From positions 248,001 to 312,000 of the forward strand of contig JAVTVJ010001336.1 in NCBI GenBank assembly GCA_034509425.1: a stretch of 64,000 nucleotides of DNA. The letters run 5' to 3'. Below the pieces are notes generated by a model, which was given only the letters and a program-made list of their open reading frames with translations, ran no database searches and was not told where the DNA came from. How positions within the stretch are numbered: the stretch's first letter is position 1; every line of letters begins with the position of its first letter. Below are positions 1-11,455 of this stretch, one piece after another. The DNA comes from Eopsaltria australis. Its lineage: Eukaryota > Chordata > Aves > Passeriformes > Petroicidae. The position numbers and the translations under genes are program-made.

Positions 1-1534
1 TTTGGTGGGATTGTGATCTATAATGAATTAATAACAGCAAAGTAAAGTAGCCAGGGTATATGCCAAAAAAAGAAAAAGGAAGCTGGTGTAATGGTTTAGG
101 GAACTGAAGCCCTAATTTGCAAAAGATCAGTGAAGGTGACACAATTCACAATCACTATCACATCCCCTTGGGAAAGGTGCACATGAGGTGTTCAGGCACC
201 CCTGCAAGGTGAGCTGTGACACCTGAGAGCCAGCTCCCAGCCCAGCTGGACCTGTGGAGGAAGGGGTTTGTGGCTCCAGACTTTCTGGGGTGGAAGTGGT
301 ACCTCAGAAAGCTTCACCTGGGGCCTCAAAATCTGCCCAAGTGGAGGAACAGACACTCATAACCCTCTGGGGTTTTTCAGAGAGGTGCTGCCACCAGGGT
401 GCCAGGGTTCTCTTCCCTGGGGGAGAGACAGGTATTCGTTGTTATTCTTGGCCTGGGCAAGCAGTTCCTGAAATGGCTTTTCAGGGCAAAAACCAGAGAG
501 ACACAAGTCTCCATGCTCCAGGACTGGCTAGATGAGGCATGATAGCTGGAATGAGTAAGGACTGTGAGACAGAAAGCAGAACAGTAATGCCGAGGGCTTT
601 CTGCACTTTTGCACCTGCTTTTCACTCAGGTCTGCCTTTCCATTTTTCCACTGGATAAGCCTCACTGCTGCTGCCTGCTTGGCTCCTCACAGAGCTTGTG
701 GAAATGAACCTTGAAGAGGCTTCCCAGGCATTAAGGGGTTATTGTGAAAGTCACCAATATTATCCCCCTTTGATAGGGCACAGAGCCTCAGAGCAGGGAA
801 GCTCGGTGTGCTTTTTTGCAGCAGAGACCTGCAGCTTTTCCAGAGAGAGCTCACATGTTTCAAACATTATTTTCAACATAACAATGGCAAAAAATGTTTG
901 TGCTGCTGTGTGATGGAAGCACAGGCATTAATGCAGCTGCCACCACTGTCACGCTGCTGGTGAGTCACTGGTGAATGCCACTGTAATGACACAGTGAGAA
1001 GCTTCAGCATGTCCAGCTTGCTGAGCCCTTCCACTGCTTTGGACACCGATCCATTTTATGAGAGCAGAGCTCACCCCAAGGGCATAAAGGCCATTGCATC
1101 CCAGATTGTGTGAGTGCAAAATGGCTTTTTAGCTCTCCATGCCCAATACTCACCTGCACTTAGAAGAAAGGGCAAATTCACTGGGTTTGTAGAAAAAGTA
1201 TTTTTCTGGGTCAAGGAGACCACCACGCATTCAAGTCCTACTCTGATTTTATCATTCAAAAGGAGGGTGGTCACATCCTTGACCCCTCTAGCAGAGCACA
1301 AAGCTGTGGTGGTGTGACCCATGAATTCATGGATGAATTAATGGATGAGCATCCATCTCCTGGAAACAAAAGAAAGCAGAGTTTTCTAACACTGTCCAAC
1401 ACAAGGGGTGGATGTGGGAGGGAAGGGGATATTTGACACTGACCTCTAAACTCATCCTAGCAACTGGTTCTATCCCAAATGTTGCACCTCTTGCCATCAC
1501 CATTACTAAAGGCAGGCAAATGTATCAGAACAGA
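1..1534. other. Intergenic DNA, no gene seen
   Basis: I see no supported gene, RNA gene or recognisable repeat here. The short open frames show no family signature and overlap each other on both strands, as expected by chance. Confidence 0.6.
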
Positions 1535-1700
1535 CCTCAGGAGATCATCAAATCCACGTTCTGGGTCCAAGACAGGCTCAGCTGTGTCTAGGTTATTCCC
1601 AGTGAATGTTTGCTTAACCTACTCCTAAATACATCCCCTGATAGAGGCCGCCCTACCTTCTTTCCCAGTGCCTCATTGCTGCAGACTGTCCAAACTTCAA
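1535..1700 (-). mobile_element. Old CR1/L3-like LINE remnant
   Basis: The plus strand reads like the complement of an ancient CR1/L3 3' region. It has a 'gatcatcaaatcca' start, then a phrase resembling 'aacctactcctaaatacatc', then 'tgatagaggccgccc'. This is the usual order in very old amniote CR1 copies. It is heavily diverged, no open frame is left, and the ends are approximate. The call rests on remembered consensus texture, not on an alignment. Confidence 0.5.
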
Positions 1701-2324
1701 CACCACAGCTTGAGCTCATCCCCCTTTCAGTTGCAGAGATTTCTGCTGGACTCTGATCACGTGTGGCTCTCTGTTTCCTGGGCCTTTCAGGTGCTGGAAA
1801 ACCACTTCCATAGTTTCCACCAGCTCTGCCTGAACTTCAGCACTTTGCAGAGAGCTGGTTGTGAAGTGCTGCAGGGCAGGGGTGAGCTCTAGCAGGGGGG
1901 CAGCTGCCTGCCTGGTGTTGGGCAGAACACAGCTCCACCAAATAAGCAGTTCCATCTCTGCTTCAGCACGTCATGGAAAGCAGGCAAAAGATTGAAATTT
2001 GATTTTTATTTTACTTTTTAAAACCAGGTTAAAAATGACATGCATCCTGCTCAATCTAGCCAGTGAGGAAGCTGAGAGCTGGCTTGTGTTCAGGCCTACC
2101 ATTAGTAGCAAACAAAGCTGGAGTGGGGGGAGCTTCTTGATCTCCAGCATGACTTCCACCAAGCATTAACCACACCAATTTATCTAGCAGCTGTGACCAG
2201 AGAACAGCTCACGGTCTCCAAGGAGCTCACAGGTGGCTTGGAAAATAAAATGACCCTGGTGTGCCTGAATCTTTTCTTTCTGCATTTTGGCATTCTTATG
2301 GGGCTTGCTGAGGGGTGGTTTGTT
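1701..2324. other. Intergenic DNA, no gene seen
   Basis: No gene or clear repeat is visible. Overlapping opposite-strand frames between 1716 and 1955 look like chance. Confidence 0.55.
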
Positions 2325-2957
2325 AGCAGCAGCTGGACACGAGCCCAGGGGTGCCCAGGTGGCCAAGAAGGCCAATGGCTCCTGGGCTGTCCCAGCCATG
2401 GGGTGGCAGCAGGAGCAGAGCAGTGACCGTCCCTGTGCTGGCACTGCTGAGGCCACACCTCGAGGGCTGTATCCCCTTCTGGGCCCCTCACAACAAGGAA
2501 CTGAGGTGCTGGAGCGTGTCCAGGGAAGGGAACAGAGCTGGGGAAAGGTCTGGAGCCCCAGGAGCGGCTGAGGAAGCTGGGAAAGGGGCTCAGCCTGGAG
2601 AAAAGGAGGCTCAGGGGGGACCTTGTGGCTCTGCACAACTCCCTGACAGGAGGGGGCAGCCGGGGGGGTCGGGCTCTGCTCCCAGGGAACAGGGACAGGA
2701 GGAGAGGGAACGGCCTCAGGCTGGGCCAGGGGAGATTTAGACTGGATGTAAGGAAGAATTTAATCCGAGAAAGGGTAAAAAGCATTGGAACAGGCTGTCC
2801 AGGGAGGTGATGGAGTCACCATCCTTGAAGGGACTTAAAGGATGTGTGGATGAGGCACAAAGGGACAAGGTTTAGTGGTGGGCTTGGCAGTGCTGGGTTA
2901 ATGGTTGGACTCACTGATCTTAAAGGTCTTTTCCAATCTAAATGATTCTATGATTTC
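2325..2957 (+). mobile_element. CR1 LINE, 5'-truncated 3' end
   Basis: This is a CR1 non-LTR retrotransposon fragment in sense orientation. It covers the end of the reverse-transcriptase ORF ('gtgcccaggtggccaagaag', 'gaggccacacctcgag', 'gaggtgctggagcgtgtcca'), then the 3' UTR, and ends in the typical CR1 tail 'tgattctatgattt'. The 5' truncation is normal for CR1. The reading frame is broken by small deletions, so the long open frames called across it on both strands (up to 201 codons) are artefacts. Its 2503-2760 part is very similar to the copy at 36038-36300, so both probably belong to one fairly young subfamily. Confidence 0.9.
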
Positions 2958-5585
2958 CTGAAATTTCTCAGGAAATCACATAACTCCTGAATCTAGTGAT
3001 TTTCTAGTCAGTCCCTGATACCCCAGGAATTGCAATTAAATATAAAGAAGTTAGCAAGAAAGGAATTTCTCACAGCTGTTGTGTGCATTGAAAGATGCAA
3101 TTTGGAACACATATGTTTCAGTGCACTAACATTACACACCTTGTTTCTCAGTCTAGACAAACCTTTAGCATTCCCACCACACCACAAGAAATTCCACATT
3201 CTGAGGAGAAGAAAAGCCTCAGAAAGCGCCTCACCAACTTGCGAAACACATTGTCCATGAAAGCGAGTGCTTCCCCGTTATGGCTCACTCAGCAGAACTT
3301 TAATATCTACAGCAGAAACAGCTGCTAAAGAGAGAATGTGAGATTTAGAAATGAGTGTTGCTGGTGCATGCCTGTCCAGTGACTTGGTTTTGTCAGGTTT
3401 TTCTTAACCACCAGCAAAAGAATCTGCATCACAAAGAAAAGAGCACAGAAGGGAGAGAAAGGAGAAGAAAGCGGATTCTTTACTCCTCCTGAGGTACAAA
3501 AGGGGCTTATTTTGATTCTGCAACCTACTGCAGTGCCGTGTTTTTTACATCTACATGCAGTTCCTCCTGTGTTTTTGTTGCACTTGTAAACCTCTTTTTG
3601 GGGTTTAAATTGAGGGAAAGGCATGTTCCTATCACATGCAGTCAGACACTGTGGAAAATGTGATAGCTTACAGCATAGACCCTCTGCCAGTGGAAAAAAA
3701 ATATGACAGCACAAACGCGACATTTTAGTCTTTGAAAAAAAATTACCCTTTAAGCTCTTGCTGCCCTGTTTCGTGCTGGGCTGAGACTCCTCTTTCAAAC
3801 CCACTTCAAAGCCCCCACTTTGACGACTTGTGCTGAAGCAACCCATCTTTCCCTAACACAGCTGAATTACCCTGATGCAAGAGGACAGGATGCAAGTATC
3901 CTCTGCCTGAGCTGGGCCAGGAGTTTTAAGCACAAAGATAAAAACAAACAAAACCCAGTGACAGTGTATCTGTAACAGTAACATCTGAAACCCCAAGTCG
4001 GCTCAGGGCTCTGCAGCGCCAGGACTTGTGAGGTGAAAAATAAAAGTCCGTGGTCTTTACAGTCAGAAGAAAGGTTTACAGACAGTGGCACACCAATCAA
4101 GTCCCAGCACTGAGTAATTAAAAGACTCCCTGGCTAAGTAACTTACCTTGTTTTACAGTGAAAATAAATTACCATAAAAAGAACAATAAAAAAGGCAGAG
4201 GCAAGAGCTTATCTGGTCCAGATAAGTGCAAGGTATCGTTTCAGCAGATTGTTGGTAGACCATCCCACCCACACACAGCAATTAAATGAAACACATTTTA
4301 ATGATGTTATATCCCTTCAGCAGTGCTTTCAAGAAGATTATTTTTTTTTCCCCTCCAGAGCAGAATTACTTACCTCATAACTTCTGCCTTATGAAAGTTT
4401 AGTTGTTTTGTTAGTTGAACCCCTTTGCTCCCTGCCATGTGCTGTGTACCCACCAGGTCACCCTGACACCAGAGCCCTTTGCTCCTGGGGACACGTTGCA
4501 GGACTGCTATGACAGCTGAGCCCCTTTGGCAAATATCTATGCCAGGATCCCAAAACAAATAATTTTCTACTGCTCTTTGTCCTAAGCCAAGAATACAACC
4601 CACTTTAAAGCAACGAAATCAAACTCTTTCTCTGGAGTGCTTGCACCTTTAATAATTTATTTCTGAATGCTTTAAAAAATTCCCATCTGACCCAGCCATT
4701 GACCCCAAGAAAGTACCCACTTCACTTATTGTTTAGTAAGAAAGCCCCTGGCAGATCTGTTGGACACAGCAGGATGGTGAAAATACAAACTACACAGGCA
4801 AAGTAACAGATTTATACTTTGTGGTCATGTCCTGGTTCTGCCTGAATATTTTCATTTCTAGATTCTCACTCTTCAAAGGCAAGCTGGAGACCAGGTTTGG
4901 GCAACCACAAACCAAAGTACACCACCTGCTTTGCAGACCTTGGATTAAAAAAAAAGAGAGAGGATGGGTTAATACAATTTAAGAGGGGACACAATAGGTG
5001 AAGGGACTTGCCAAATGTCACCCACCAGGGAAAGATCATCTTAATTACAAATAAAGAAAGTAACCCCATGAAGTAAATTTTTAAACACACTCCTGATCAC
5101 TCCACTGTACAGTTCAAAGACACAGCCTGTGTTTTTTGTCTTGGTTTGACCAGCGTCAATCAGCAATTGAAGAAGGAATCCTTGGACATGTCTAAAACCA
5201 ACAAAATGTCCAACAACTGTAGGAGATAAGCCTAAATCCTTGGAGGAACTTTGTTATGGAGTTGAAAATGAGAACTATTCTTCTACAAGCAGAAAGAAAT
5301 TACTTTGATCCATTAAAATAGGGAAACAGATAAAGTTCAGACCATTTCCACAGTGAGGCACCAAAGACAGAGGACTAAAGGGTGTCATAATTCTAGTCAC
5401 TGGGGCACCCTCCTGCAGCAGCTGAAGCTCTTAATTTTGTTTCATGGGACCTGCCTGATGGCTTGGGGAAGGACACCATCCCAGCCATCCTGCTTGCCAG
5501 GGCAAGGAGCCCTTTCCTTGCCAAAGGGGCTGGGGAGAGTCGCCTGAACTCCACAGGCAGAGGAGTTGGAGGCTCAGAATGAGAC

Positions 5586-5609
5586 TGGGGGGGGGTGGGG
5601 GGGGTGGGT
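5586..5609 (+). repeat. Guanine-rich run
   Basis: Almost uninterrupted guanines, broken only by single thymines, give several G-tracts of four or more with one-base loops. This composition can form a G-quadruplex. No gene lies close by, so the function, if any, is unknown. Confidence 0.8.
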
Positions 5610-7669
5610 TGAGCTCTGCCAATGCATTTCCAATCAGCCTCAGCTGGTGCTGTGCAAGAATTTTGGTGCTTGCCCCACGCTGACCTCTTCTCCCTGTGTG
5701 GTCTATGCGACACACTGCCAGATGCAGCACTGCTGTAGTCCTTAGAGCAGTTCAAGGTTATTAAAAGAAAATAAGGCGGAAAAAAAAGAAAAACTAGCTC
5801 TCTCTTCTGAGAATGGGATGGTACCCAACAGATGCAATGAAAAGAAATTAAATAGTGCTAATTTGTTGATTGCTTACACTGCCATGAACAAGGCAGATTA
5901 AACAGCAAATTTATAACCTGACTGCACTCCAGCTGAAAAATCACTGTGCTTGGAAGAGAAAAGCCCCATAAGAGTGCTGCTGTGCTACTTAACTGCTTTT
6001 TCAATTGTTATAACCCACCTCCATGCCTATTTTACAAGACATTTCTTTTCCTTTTCTTCTCTAGTTTAGCAGGTGCCTGGTGCAGGAAAAGGAAAAGGAA
6101 ATGAGGCAAACGTGGAGGAGGACAGAGGCAAAAAGGTGGATGGAAGCAGGGCAAAGGGAAACAAAGACATTATTTGAACAATGATCAGACTTGACATTTG
6201 CAGGGTTTAATGTGTGACAAAGGCTCATTCTCAGGAGCAAGGGTGGACCAGTGGGCCTCAGAAGGAAGACAGTGTTGTTGTAGGAAGCAGAGAGGAAGAG
6301 GCCAGTGCTCTGACTCTTCTATTTGCTCATCAGGCTGGAGGAAATAAGATTTCCTTGTGTTGGAGGCCAGCAGCAGACCCCTTTAGCAGCAGGGGAAAAG
6401 CAGCAGAGAGGACTCTGGTGTATCTCTGGGCATCAGACAGGCTGCTCAGGAGGCTGAGATGACTGCCCCATGCTTTCTCTTTGAGGGATGCAAGATAAAC
6501 AAAGAGAAAGCCTGAAAACCAGTGATGTTGTACTAACAAGAGGACAGCGTCACTTTAAAGCTTTCCTTTTATTTTAAAAATGTGATTATGAGCTCCTAGC
6601 ACCGCAGGGAATAAAACATGGAAGCACCTAAATACAATAAAGGGAAACTTTTATGGGAACAGCCCCAAATATGGAGGGAAGCTTTTTAGTGAACGTCCCA
6701 GTGGGAGGAGTGGTATGAGCACTACTCTTCCTTATCTGCATCAGCAATTCCAGTGATCAAGTGGGAGGATCAAGAGGAACTCAGAATTTCTGCCAGTAAG
6801 GATTTGGCTTGTTTGTGGATGGGACCGTAGGACATCAAAATTAATGACTCTTCAGGACCAATCAGTGTTAATTACATGCATGTGTAGGAAGGTGTTGATA
6901 ACGGCCCCTAGTAGGAAGCAACTCCGAGTTACCCTGCCTAGAGCAGATTGTTAGTCAGAGTTGTGAGCTTACTTTGCTTTTCCCTGCCTTCACCCCGGGA
7001 TAAAAAATTGAGCAGCTCTTGCCTCTATTCTGGCTCTTGCTCATTTGCTCCTTCCCCTGCAAGCTGGCTCTGCTGAGCAACCTGCAGCACGGATGATCCC
7101 AAAACCATATTTGTCTCCCCACTTCATCCTGTTACCTACAGGAGTGCCAGGTTTTGGCTGACAGGCTGCTCTGCCTGAGTACTTGTGAAACAGAGAGGCT
7201 GTGCCAAGGAATAGGCAGTGTGTCTGAAAACTGAGCACACAGATCAGTGTTTGGCCCTAAATAAGGACATAAAATACATTATGATGTGTGAGCATTAGAA
7301 CTGATCCAAGTTTTCACATTCTGAAATCCTGAGGGGAATTACTAATCTAATTTCAAGGGGGAAGAACGTGTGAGGGAAGGTGTCCTTCTAAAATGTTAAC
7401 AATTTATGTGCACCCTGATTATCATCCTGTACAGATGAGGGGTGCTCTGCACAACTCCTGCTGGGTCTTGGTTAGGAGTAGGTGGTGATTCTGGCATTGG
7501 ATTGAGACCATGGCAAGACCAGGGACTGTGCTCACAGTCACCAGCACTGGGTTTTACAGGCTGGAAAGCTGCTTGATCTCCTCAGATTTTTGCTACCTGG
7601 CACGCTGGCAGTTCTGCAAGACAACATTTTGCTAACCTCTCGGAAGACTTTCAGGAATTTCCACAGGGG

Positions 7670-7690
7670 AAAAAAAAAAAAGAAAAAACA
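7670..7690 (+). repeat. Adenine-rich run
   Basis: A poly-A-like stretch with interspersed G and C. I saw no retrogene or SINE body immediately upstream, so it is listed only as low-complexity sequence. Confidence 0.6.
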
Positions 7691-8999
7691 AACAGGAGGC
7701 CAGGCGCTGGAGCTGATCTACAGCAAAAATGACAGAGGGGAGACAGAGGATTCGCATCTGGAGTTCAAGAAGGTGTACTGGGGCCTGCAGGGGTCCGGTG
7801 GCCTTGTCTGCATGGCTTTGGGAAACTGCTTCTCCTGCAAAGGTCTGTGTGCCAGAGCTGTCTCTTCGCAGATCCTGGTGTGGCCACTGGCCCCTGGTCT
7901 CAGGCGGTGGCTCTGTGGCCACTCTAACACACACAGAAAAGGCTCTGGTGCAGAGTCCCATCCTTTCCAGTTAGTTACCTTGGGTTCAAGGGAAGGAACG
8001 AATCCTTGAGCTTCTAAGCTGAACTGCAAGAAGAGTTATTGAGGAGTTCATTGCTATCCACACAGCTTGCAATCCCCCAAAAAGGCAGATCTACAAGTGT
8101 ACAAAGCTGAAGTTATCATTAAGGCAGTGATCGTTATGATAGCCTAATTTTAAAAAGTTTCATGGAACTCCAGAAAGGGTGCTTTGCCCAAAATTCCTCC
8201 ACTCAGCTGTTTCCTTTTTGCAGCCAAACCAGCGTGGCTAAACCTCAGGAGGAGGTGCAGGGTGAGGGGTGAGGATGAATTCTCTTGGAGAACAGGACAT
8301 CTTATGAATGAGTCTCCTACCAAAATTAAGTTCAGGACATCCAGCACATGAGAACATGTTAACCTAGGGGTGTAAATGTATTCCAGGATATTTTTCCAGC
8401 CACCAGTGCCTACAAAGATGCAAATGGATTAGAGAAGGCCTCTGCTTTACCTCTCTGATGGCAGAGTCCAACCAATTGTTAGCAGCAAAGGCAAGTGATT
8501 TGAGTGGGAGGTGAGACAAAACAAGTGCAGTGGGTTTTTTTTCTAACATTGCTTTCCATGGTGTGGATTTCATCAAAAGGTTTTGAACAGCCAAGCTGCA
8601 ATGGCTGTAAGAACAGATGGAAGGTATCACTCCTGGAATCTGCCATCTCCCATCAAGCAGCAGCGTCCCGTGCTCTGCTCCTGCTCTGTAACAGAGTTAG
8701 CTAAGATTAAAATTCCCACAAAATCTATAGCAGCTGAGTAAGACACATCCAGGCATTTCCACACTGAGTGTAGCTCTATCAGACTTGGCAGACAATAAAT
8801 TCTTCCTTCAGCTTAAGAACTGAATAGCATTTTGTGGAAAAAGTAAACAAGCAGGAAAAGCAGAGGGGATAGCTAAGTGATCCCATGCTGATTCATGAAC
8901 ACCCACACTTTCATGACTAAGGGGTCAAGAGTCCAGAAATGTGAGGCCTGGAGGCTGCAGCTTTGACTTCAAGACATCACAGTCACCTGGGTGTAAAGC

Positions 9000-9356
9000 A
9001 CAGGCTCTCATTTGAGAGGTGGGGAACAAGTGGAGCTCTTACTAAACCAGAGAATGAGGCCTGTGCATGGAACAACTTTTATATTTCCATTCCTTATCAC
9101 TCTCTTTCTAGGGAAAGTCTGGACCAGATTTCTACTTGTCTTCCAGGAAGAAAAGCATGCAGGAATCACACATGTGATAGCACAGGGCCAGCCTGGATAA
9201 TGAGCAATTCTCTTGTACCCCATCTTTATCCAGACCTTCAACTGTAGCTGTCTAAAATAGGACACATCTTTATGGCAAGCCAAAACCAAACCAAACCCAG
9301 TGGCAGTTCTAAACGGCACATTCCACTCAAATCTGTTGTTATCTCAAGCCCCTCAT
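9000..9356 (-). mobile_element. ERV internal leader remnant
   Basis: On the minus strand this follows directly after the primer binding site. It reads 'gagataacaacaga' and then 'tttggttttggcttgccata', which I recall as the leader of common avian endogenous retroviruses. An open frame of 103 codons (9008-9319, minus) crosses it, but I cannot identify a gag, pol or env motif. No further internal retroviral sequence or second LTR is seen to the left, so the element is a deleted provirus. The left boundary is uncertain. Confidence 0.5.
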
Positions 9357-9374
9357 GCCCCATTTTGGGTGCCA
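9357..9374 (-). other. ERV primer binding site, Lys-tRNA type
   Basis: The minus strand reads TGGCACCCAAAATGGGGC. The canonical lysine-tRNA site is TGGCGCCCAACGTGGGGC, so 15 of 18 bases agree. All differences fall in the two CpG-containing triplets, as expected from CpG decay in an old methylated insertion. The site lies about 9 bases inside the LTR end, which fixes the element's orientation. Confidence 0.75.
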
Positions 9375-9383
9375 AAAAGGACT

Positions 9384-9892
9384 GCCACTGAGTAAGCATC
9401 ACACAGCCACTCGCTCACTCCCCCACCAGTGCAATGGGGGGAAAAGTGGAAGAGCAAAAGTAAAAAACTCCTGGGTTGAGACAAAGTTTAATAGGAAAAG
9501 CAAAAGCTGCACACACAAGCAAAGCCAGACAAGGAATTCATTCTTTGCTCCCCATGGGCAGGCAGGTGTTCAGCCATCCCCAGAAAAGCTGGGCTCCATC
9601 ACAGGTGGCTTGGGAGGACAAAGGCCACCACTCCAAATATCACCCTCTTCCTTCTGCCCCAGCTCTGTGTGCACTATATGGTCTGGAGTATCCCTTGGGT
9701 CAGCTGGGGTCAGCTGTCCTGGCTGTGTTCCCTCCCAGGTCCTTGTGAGGAGCAGCAAAGCCTTGTTGTGCAAACACTGAGCTTCCATAACCAAGACATC
9801 CCTGTGTTACCAACATTGCTTACAGCACAGATCCAAAACACGGCCACACTCTGATACTGTGAAGGAAATTAATTGTGTTCCAGCCAAAAACA
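9384..9892 (-). mobile_element. Avian ERV (class II-like) 5' LTR
   Basis: Read on the minus strand, the element opens with 'tgtttttggctggaacacaa' and passes through 'acagggatgtcttggttatg' and 'cacagccaggacagctgacc'. Near its end it carries a TATTAAA polyadenylation-type signal (plus positions 9487-9493) and 'gagtgagcgagtggctgtg'. This order matches a widespread avian LTR family. The length of about 510 bp is typical. The usual TATA box in front of 'agctgggg' seems lost: the minus strand there reads 'gtgcacacagagctgggg'. The primer binding site is still attached, so this is the 5' LTR of a truncated provirus and not a recombination-derived solo LTR. Confidence 0.82.
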
Positions 9893-11190
9893 GCACAAAG
9901 AGACTGCCATACTCTGGATATCACAGGTATACTCTGCTCCAGCTGTCCTTAAATGTGATCTTTCCATGGCGTTTCGCAACAAGTGAAATTGCTCACTTTT
10001 TTTCTGACATGGGGCACTTTGTACTATCTGCATTTCCTCCGTGTAAAAGCATCCAAATAGGCCATCGACACAGAGCATGACAACTTGTGACCCTTTGGGA
10101 ACAGGTAACTTTGGGCTACTAAGCCACTGAGCAAATGGAAATTTATCTTGATGCCCTGTCTTGGGAGTTCTGGTAGATGAAGCAAGCATTGTTGTGTTGA
10201 TTAACATGCCCTTTTGTGTCTCTGAGAATTTCTTCATGACTGAAAGGGCTAAAATCTGATTTCTCTGCAGGGGGCTACCACCCACATAATGGGAGAAGGA
10301 TATCAGAGCATGTTTCTGCACCTCTGCTGCTCTCTTCTTGCTCAGGGTCTTATTTTTGTCTGTCAGTAAATGTGCTGGACAGTGAACAGTGGTGGCGGAG
10401 ACAAAGGCACACTTCCCTTCCTGCTTCCCCTTTCCACAGAGGCAGAAAATCTTTGGTAGCAGGAGAATGAAAATTAGCAGCATCTCAACACCTGCCCAGC
10501 AAGGATGGAGGGGGAGCACCAGTCACATCCAGACAAGCAGTTTCTGAATAAGAAACAAGTGTCAGGCAAGAACAGTGCAGAGGACCAGAGAAGAAATGGT
10601 TGGATTGCCTGGATACTGCACGTTAAGCAGTGTACTGATGCCCTGGAGACCCAGCTGACTTCCCTCATATGTGTTTTATACTTGTGAAAAAACTGCCGAA
10701 TCTTCACCGCTGGCTACTGCTCAAGAACACTTTTGCTATAAAGAGACAATTTCTGATGCCTGTGAAAAGTTCTGCTGAATGCGTTACTTTAGCAAATGTC
10801 GTGAAACATGATTTCATTACCACTGACATGTGGTTAGAAATATCCCCCACAATCCATCCAGCTTAATCTGCAGCCACGATTTGTCAGACAGATGCAACTT
10901 CCAGATTTGCAGCTGCAGAAGTGAAACCAGAGTTCAGTCAGAGCCAGTCACTGAAAGAGCTGTGCTGTGCAGTTAGACCTGCACTTGCTGCATGGTGAAC
11001 CCAAAATTTCAGTGCATTTCCAGGCGCTGCAGAGTATGAAGGCCAGCACAATCCAAATGGGGCAGGACAGGATCACATATCAGCACATGCTTTTTCCCCA
11101 ATGCTGTTTTATTAAAAATATTTTGTTGTAGAAAAAAAACTACATAGCAGTCAGAGAAGTCAGCAAGCCTGGGGATAGAATTGCCATCAA
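9893..11190. other. Intergenic DNA, one long chance ORF
   Basis: No gene is supported. A 216-codon minus-strand frame (9869-10519) starts here and ends inside the LTR. It has a hydrophobic stretch near its start but no recognised domain, and its last codons lie in LTR sequence, which argues against an old functional gene. Confidence 0.5.
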
Positions 11191-11194
11191 AACA

Positions 11195-11455
11195 ACCTAC
11201 TCTCTTTCATTTTGAAGCCATTCCCCCTTGTCCTGTCACTCCAAGCATTTGTAAATAGTTTCTTTCCATCTTTCTTGTTGGCTCCTTCAGGCACTGGAAG
11301 GGGCAATTAGGTCACCCTGAAGCCTCCTCTTCTCAAGGGTGAACAAACCCAGTTCTCTTAGTCTATCCTCACAGTGGAGCCCCTCTATCCCTCTGGTCAT
11401 CTTGGTGGTCTCCTCTGGACTGGCTCCAACAGCTTGATGTCCTTCCTGTGTCAGG
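11195..11455 (-). mobile_element. CR1 LINE fragment
   Basis: The plus strand carries the complement of CR1. 'cattttgaagccattccccc' and 'ttgtcctgtcactccaagca' are followed by 'cctcctcttctcaagggtga', 'ggtctcctctggactggctc' and 'caacagcttgatgtccttcc'. These phrases are the reverse complement of the CR1 3' ORF2/UTR region. Both ends are truncated and there is no coding capacity. Confidence 0.88.

Larger units (their letters stand above)
2958..8990. other. Intergenic DNA with simple runs only
   Basis: There is no supported gene in this 6-kb stretch. It contains a guanine-rich run (5586-5609) and an adenine-rich run (7670-7690). Minus-strand open frames of 173 codons (3325-3846) and 120 codons (5393-5755) have no recognisable domain or splice context, and I treat them as chance. 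Confidence 0.55.

Noticed and set aside
2180..2785. 201-codon Pro/Leu-rich minus-strand frame
   Set aside because: It lies antisense to a CR1 element, and its proline-rich composition follows from the GC-rich CR1 sequence.
3325..3846. 173-codon minus-strand frame with several Cys residues
   Set aside because: Cys spacing does not fit a zinc finger or other known pattern, and there is no supporting context.
9869..10519. 216-codon minus-strand open frame with a hydrophobic start
   Set aside because: Its C-terminal codons lie inside the ERV LTR and no domain or family pattern is visible. Chance is the simplest reading.
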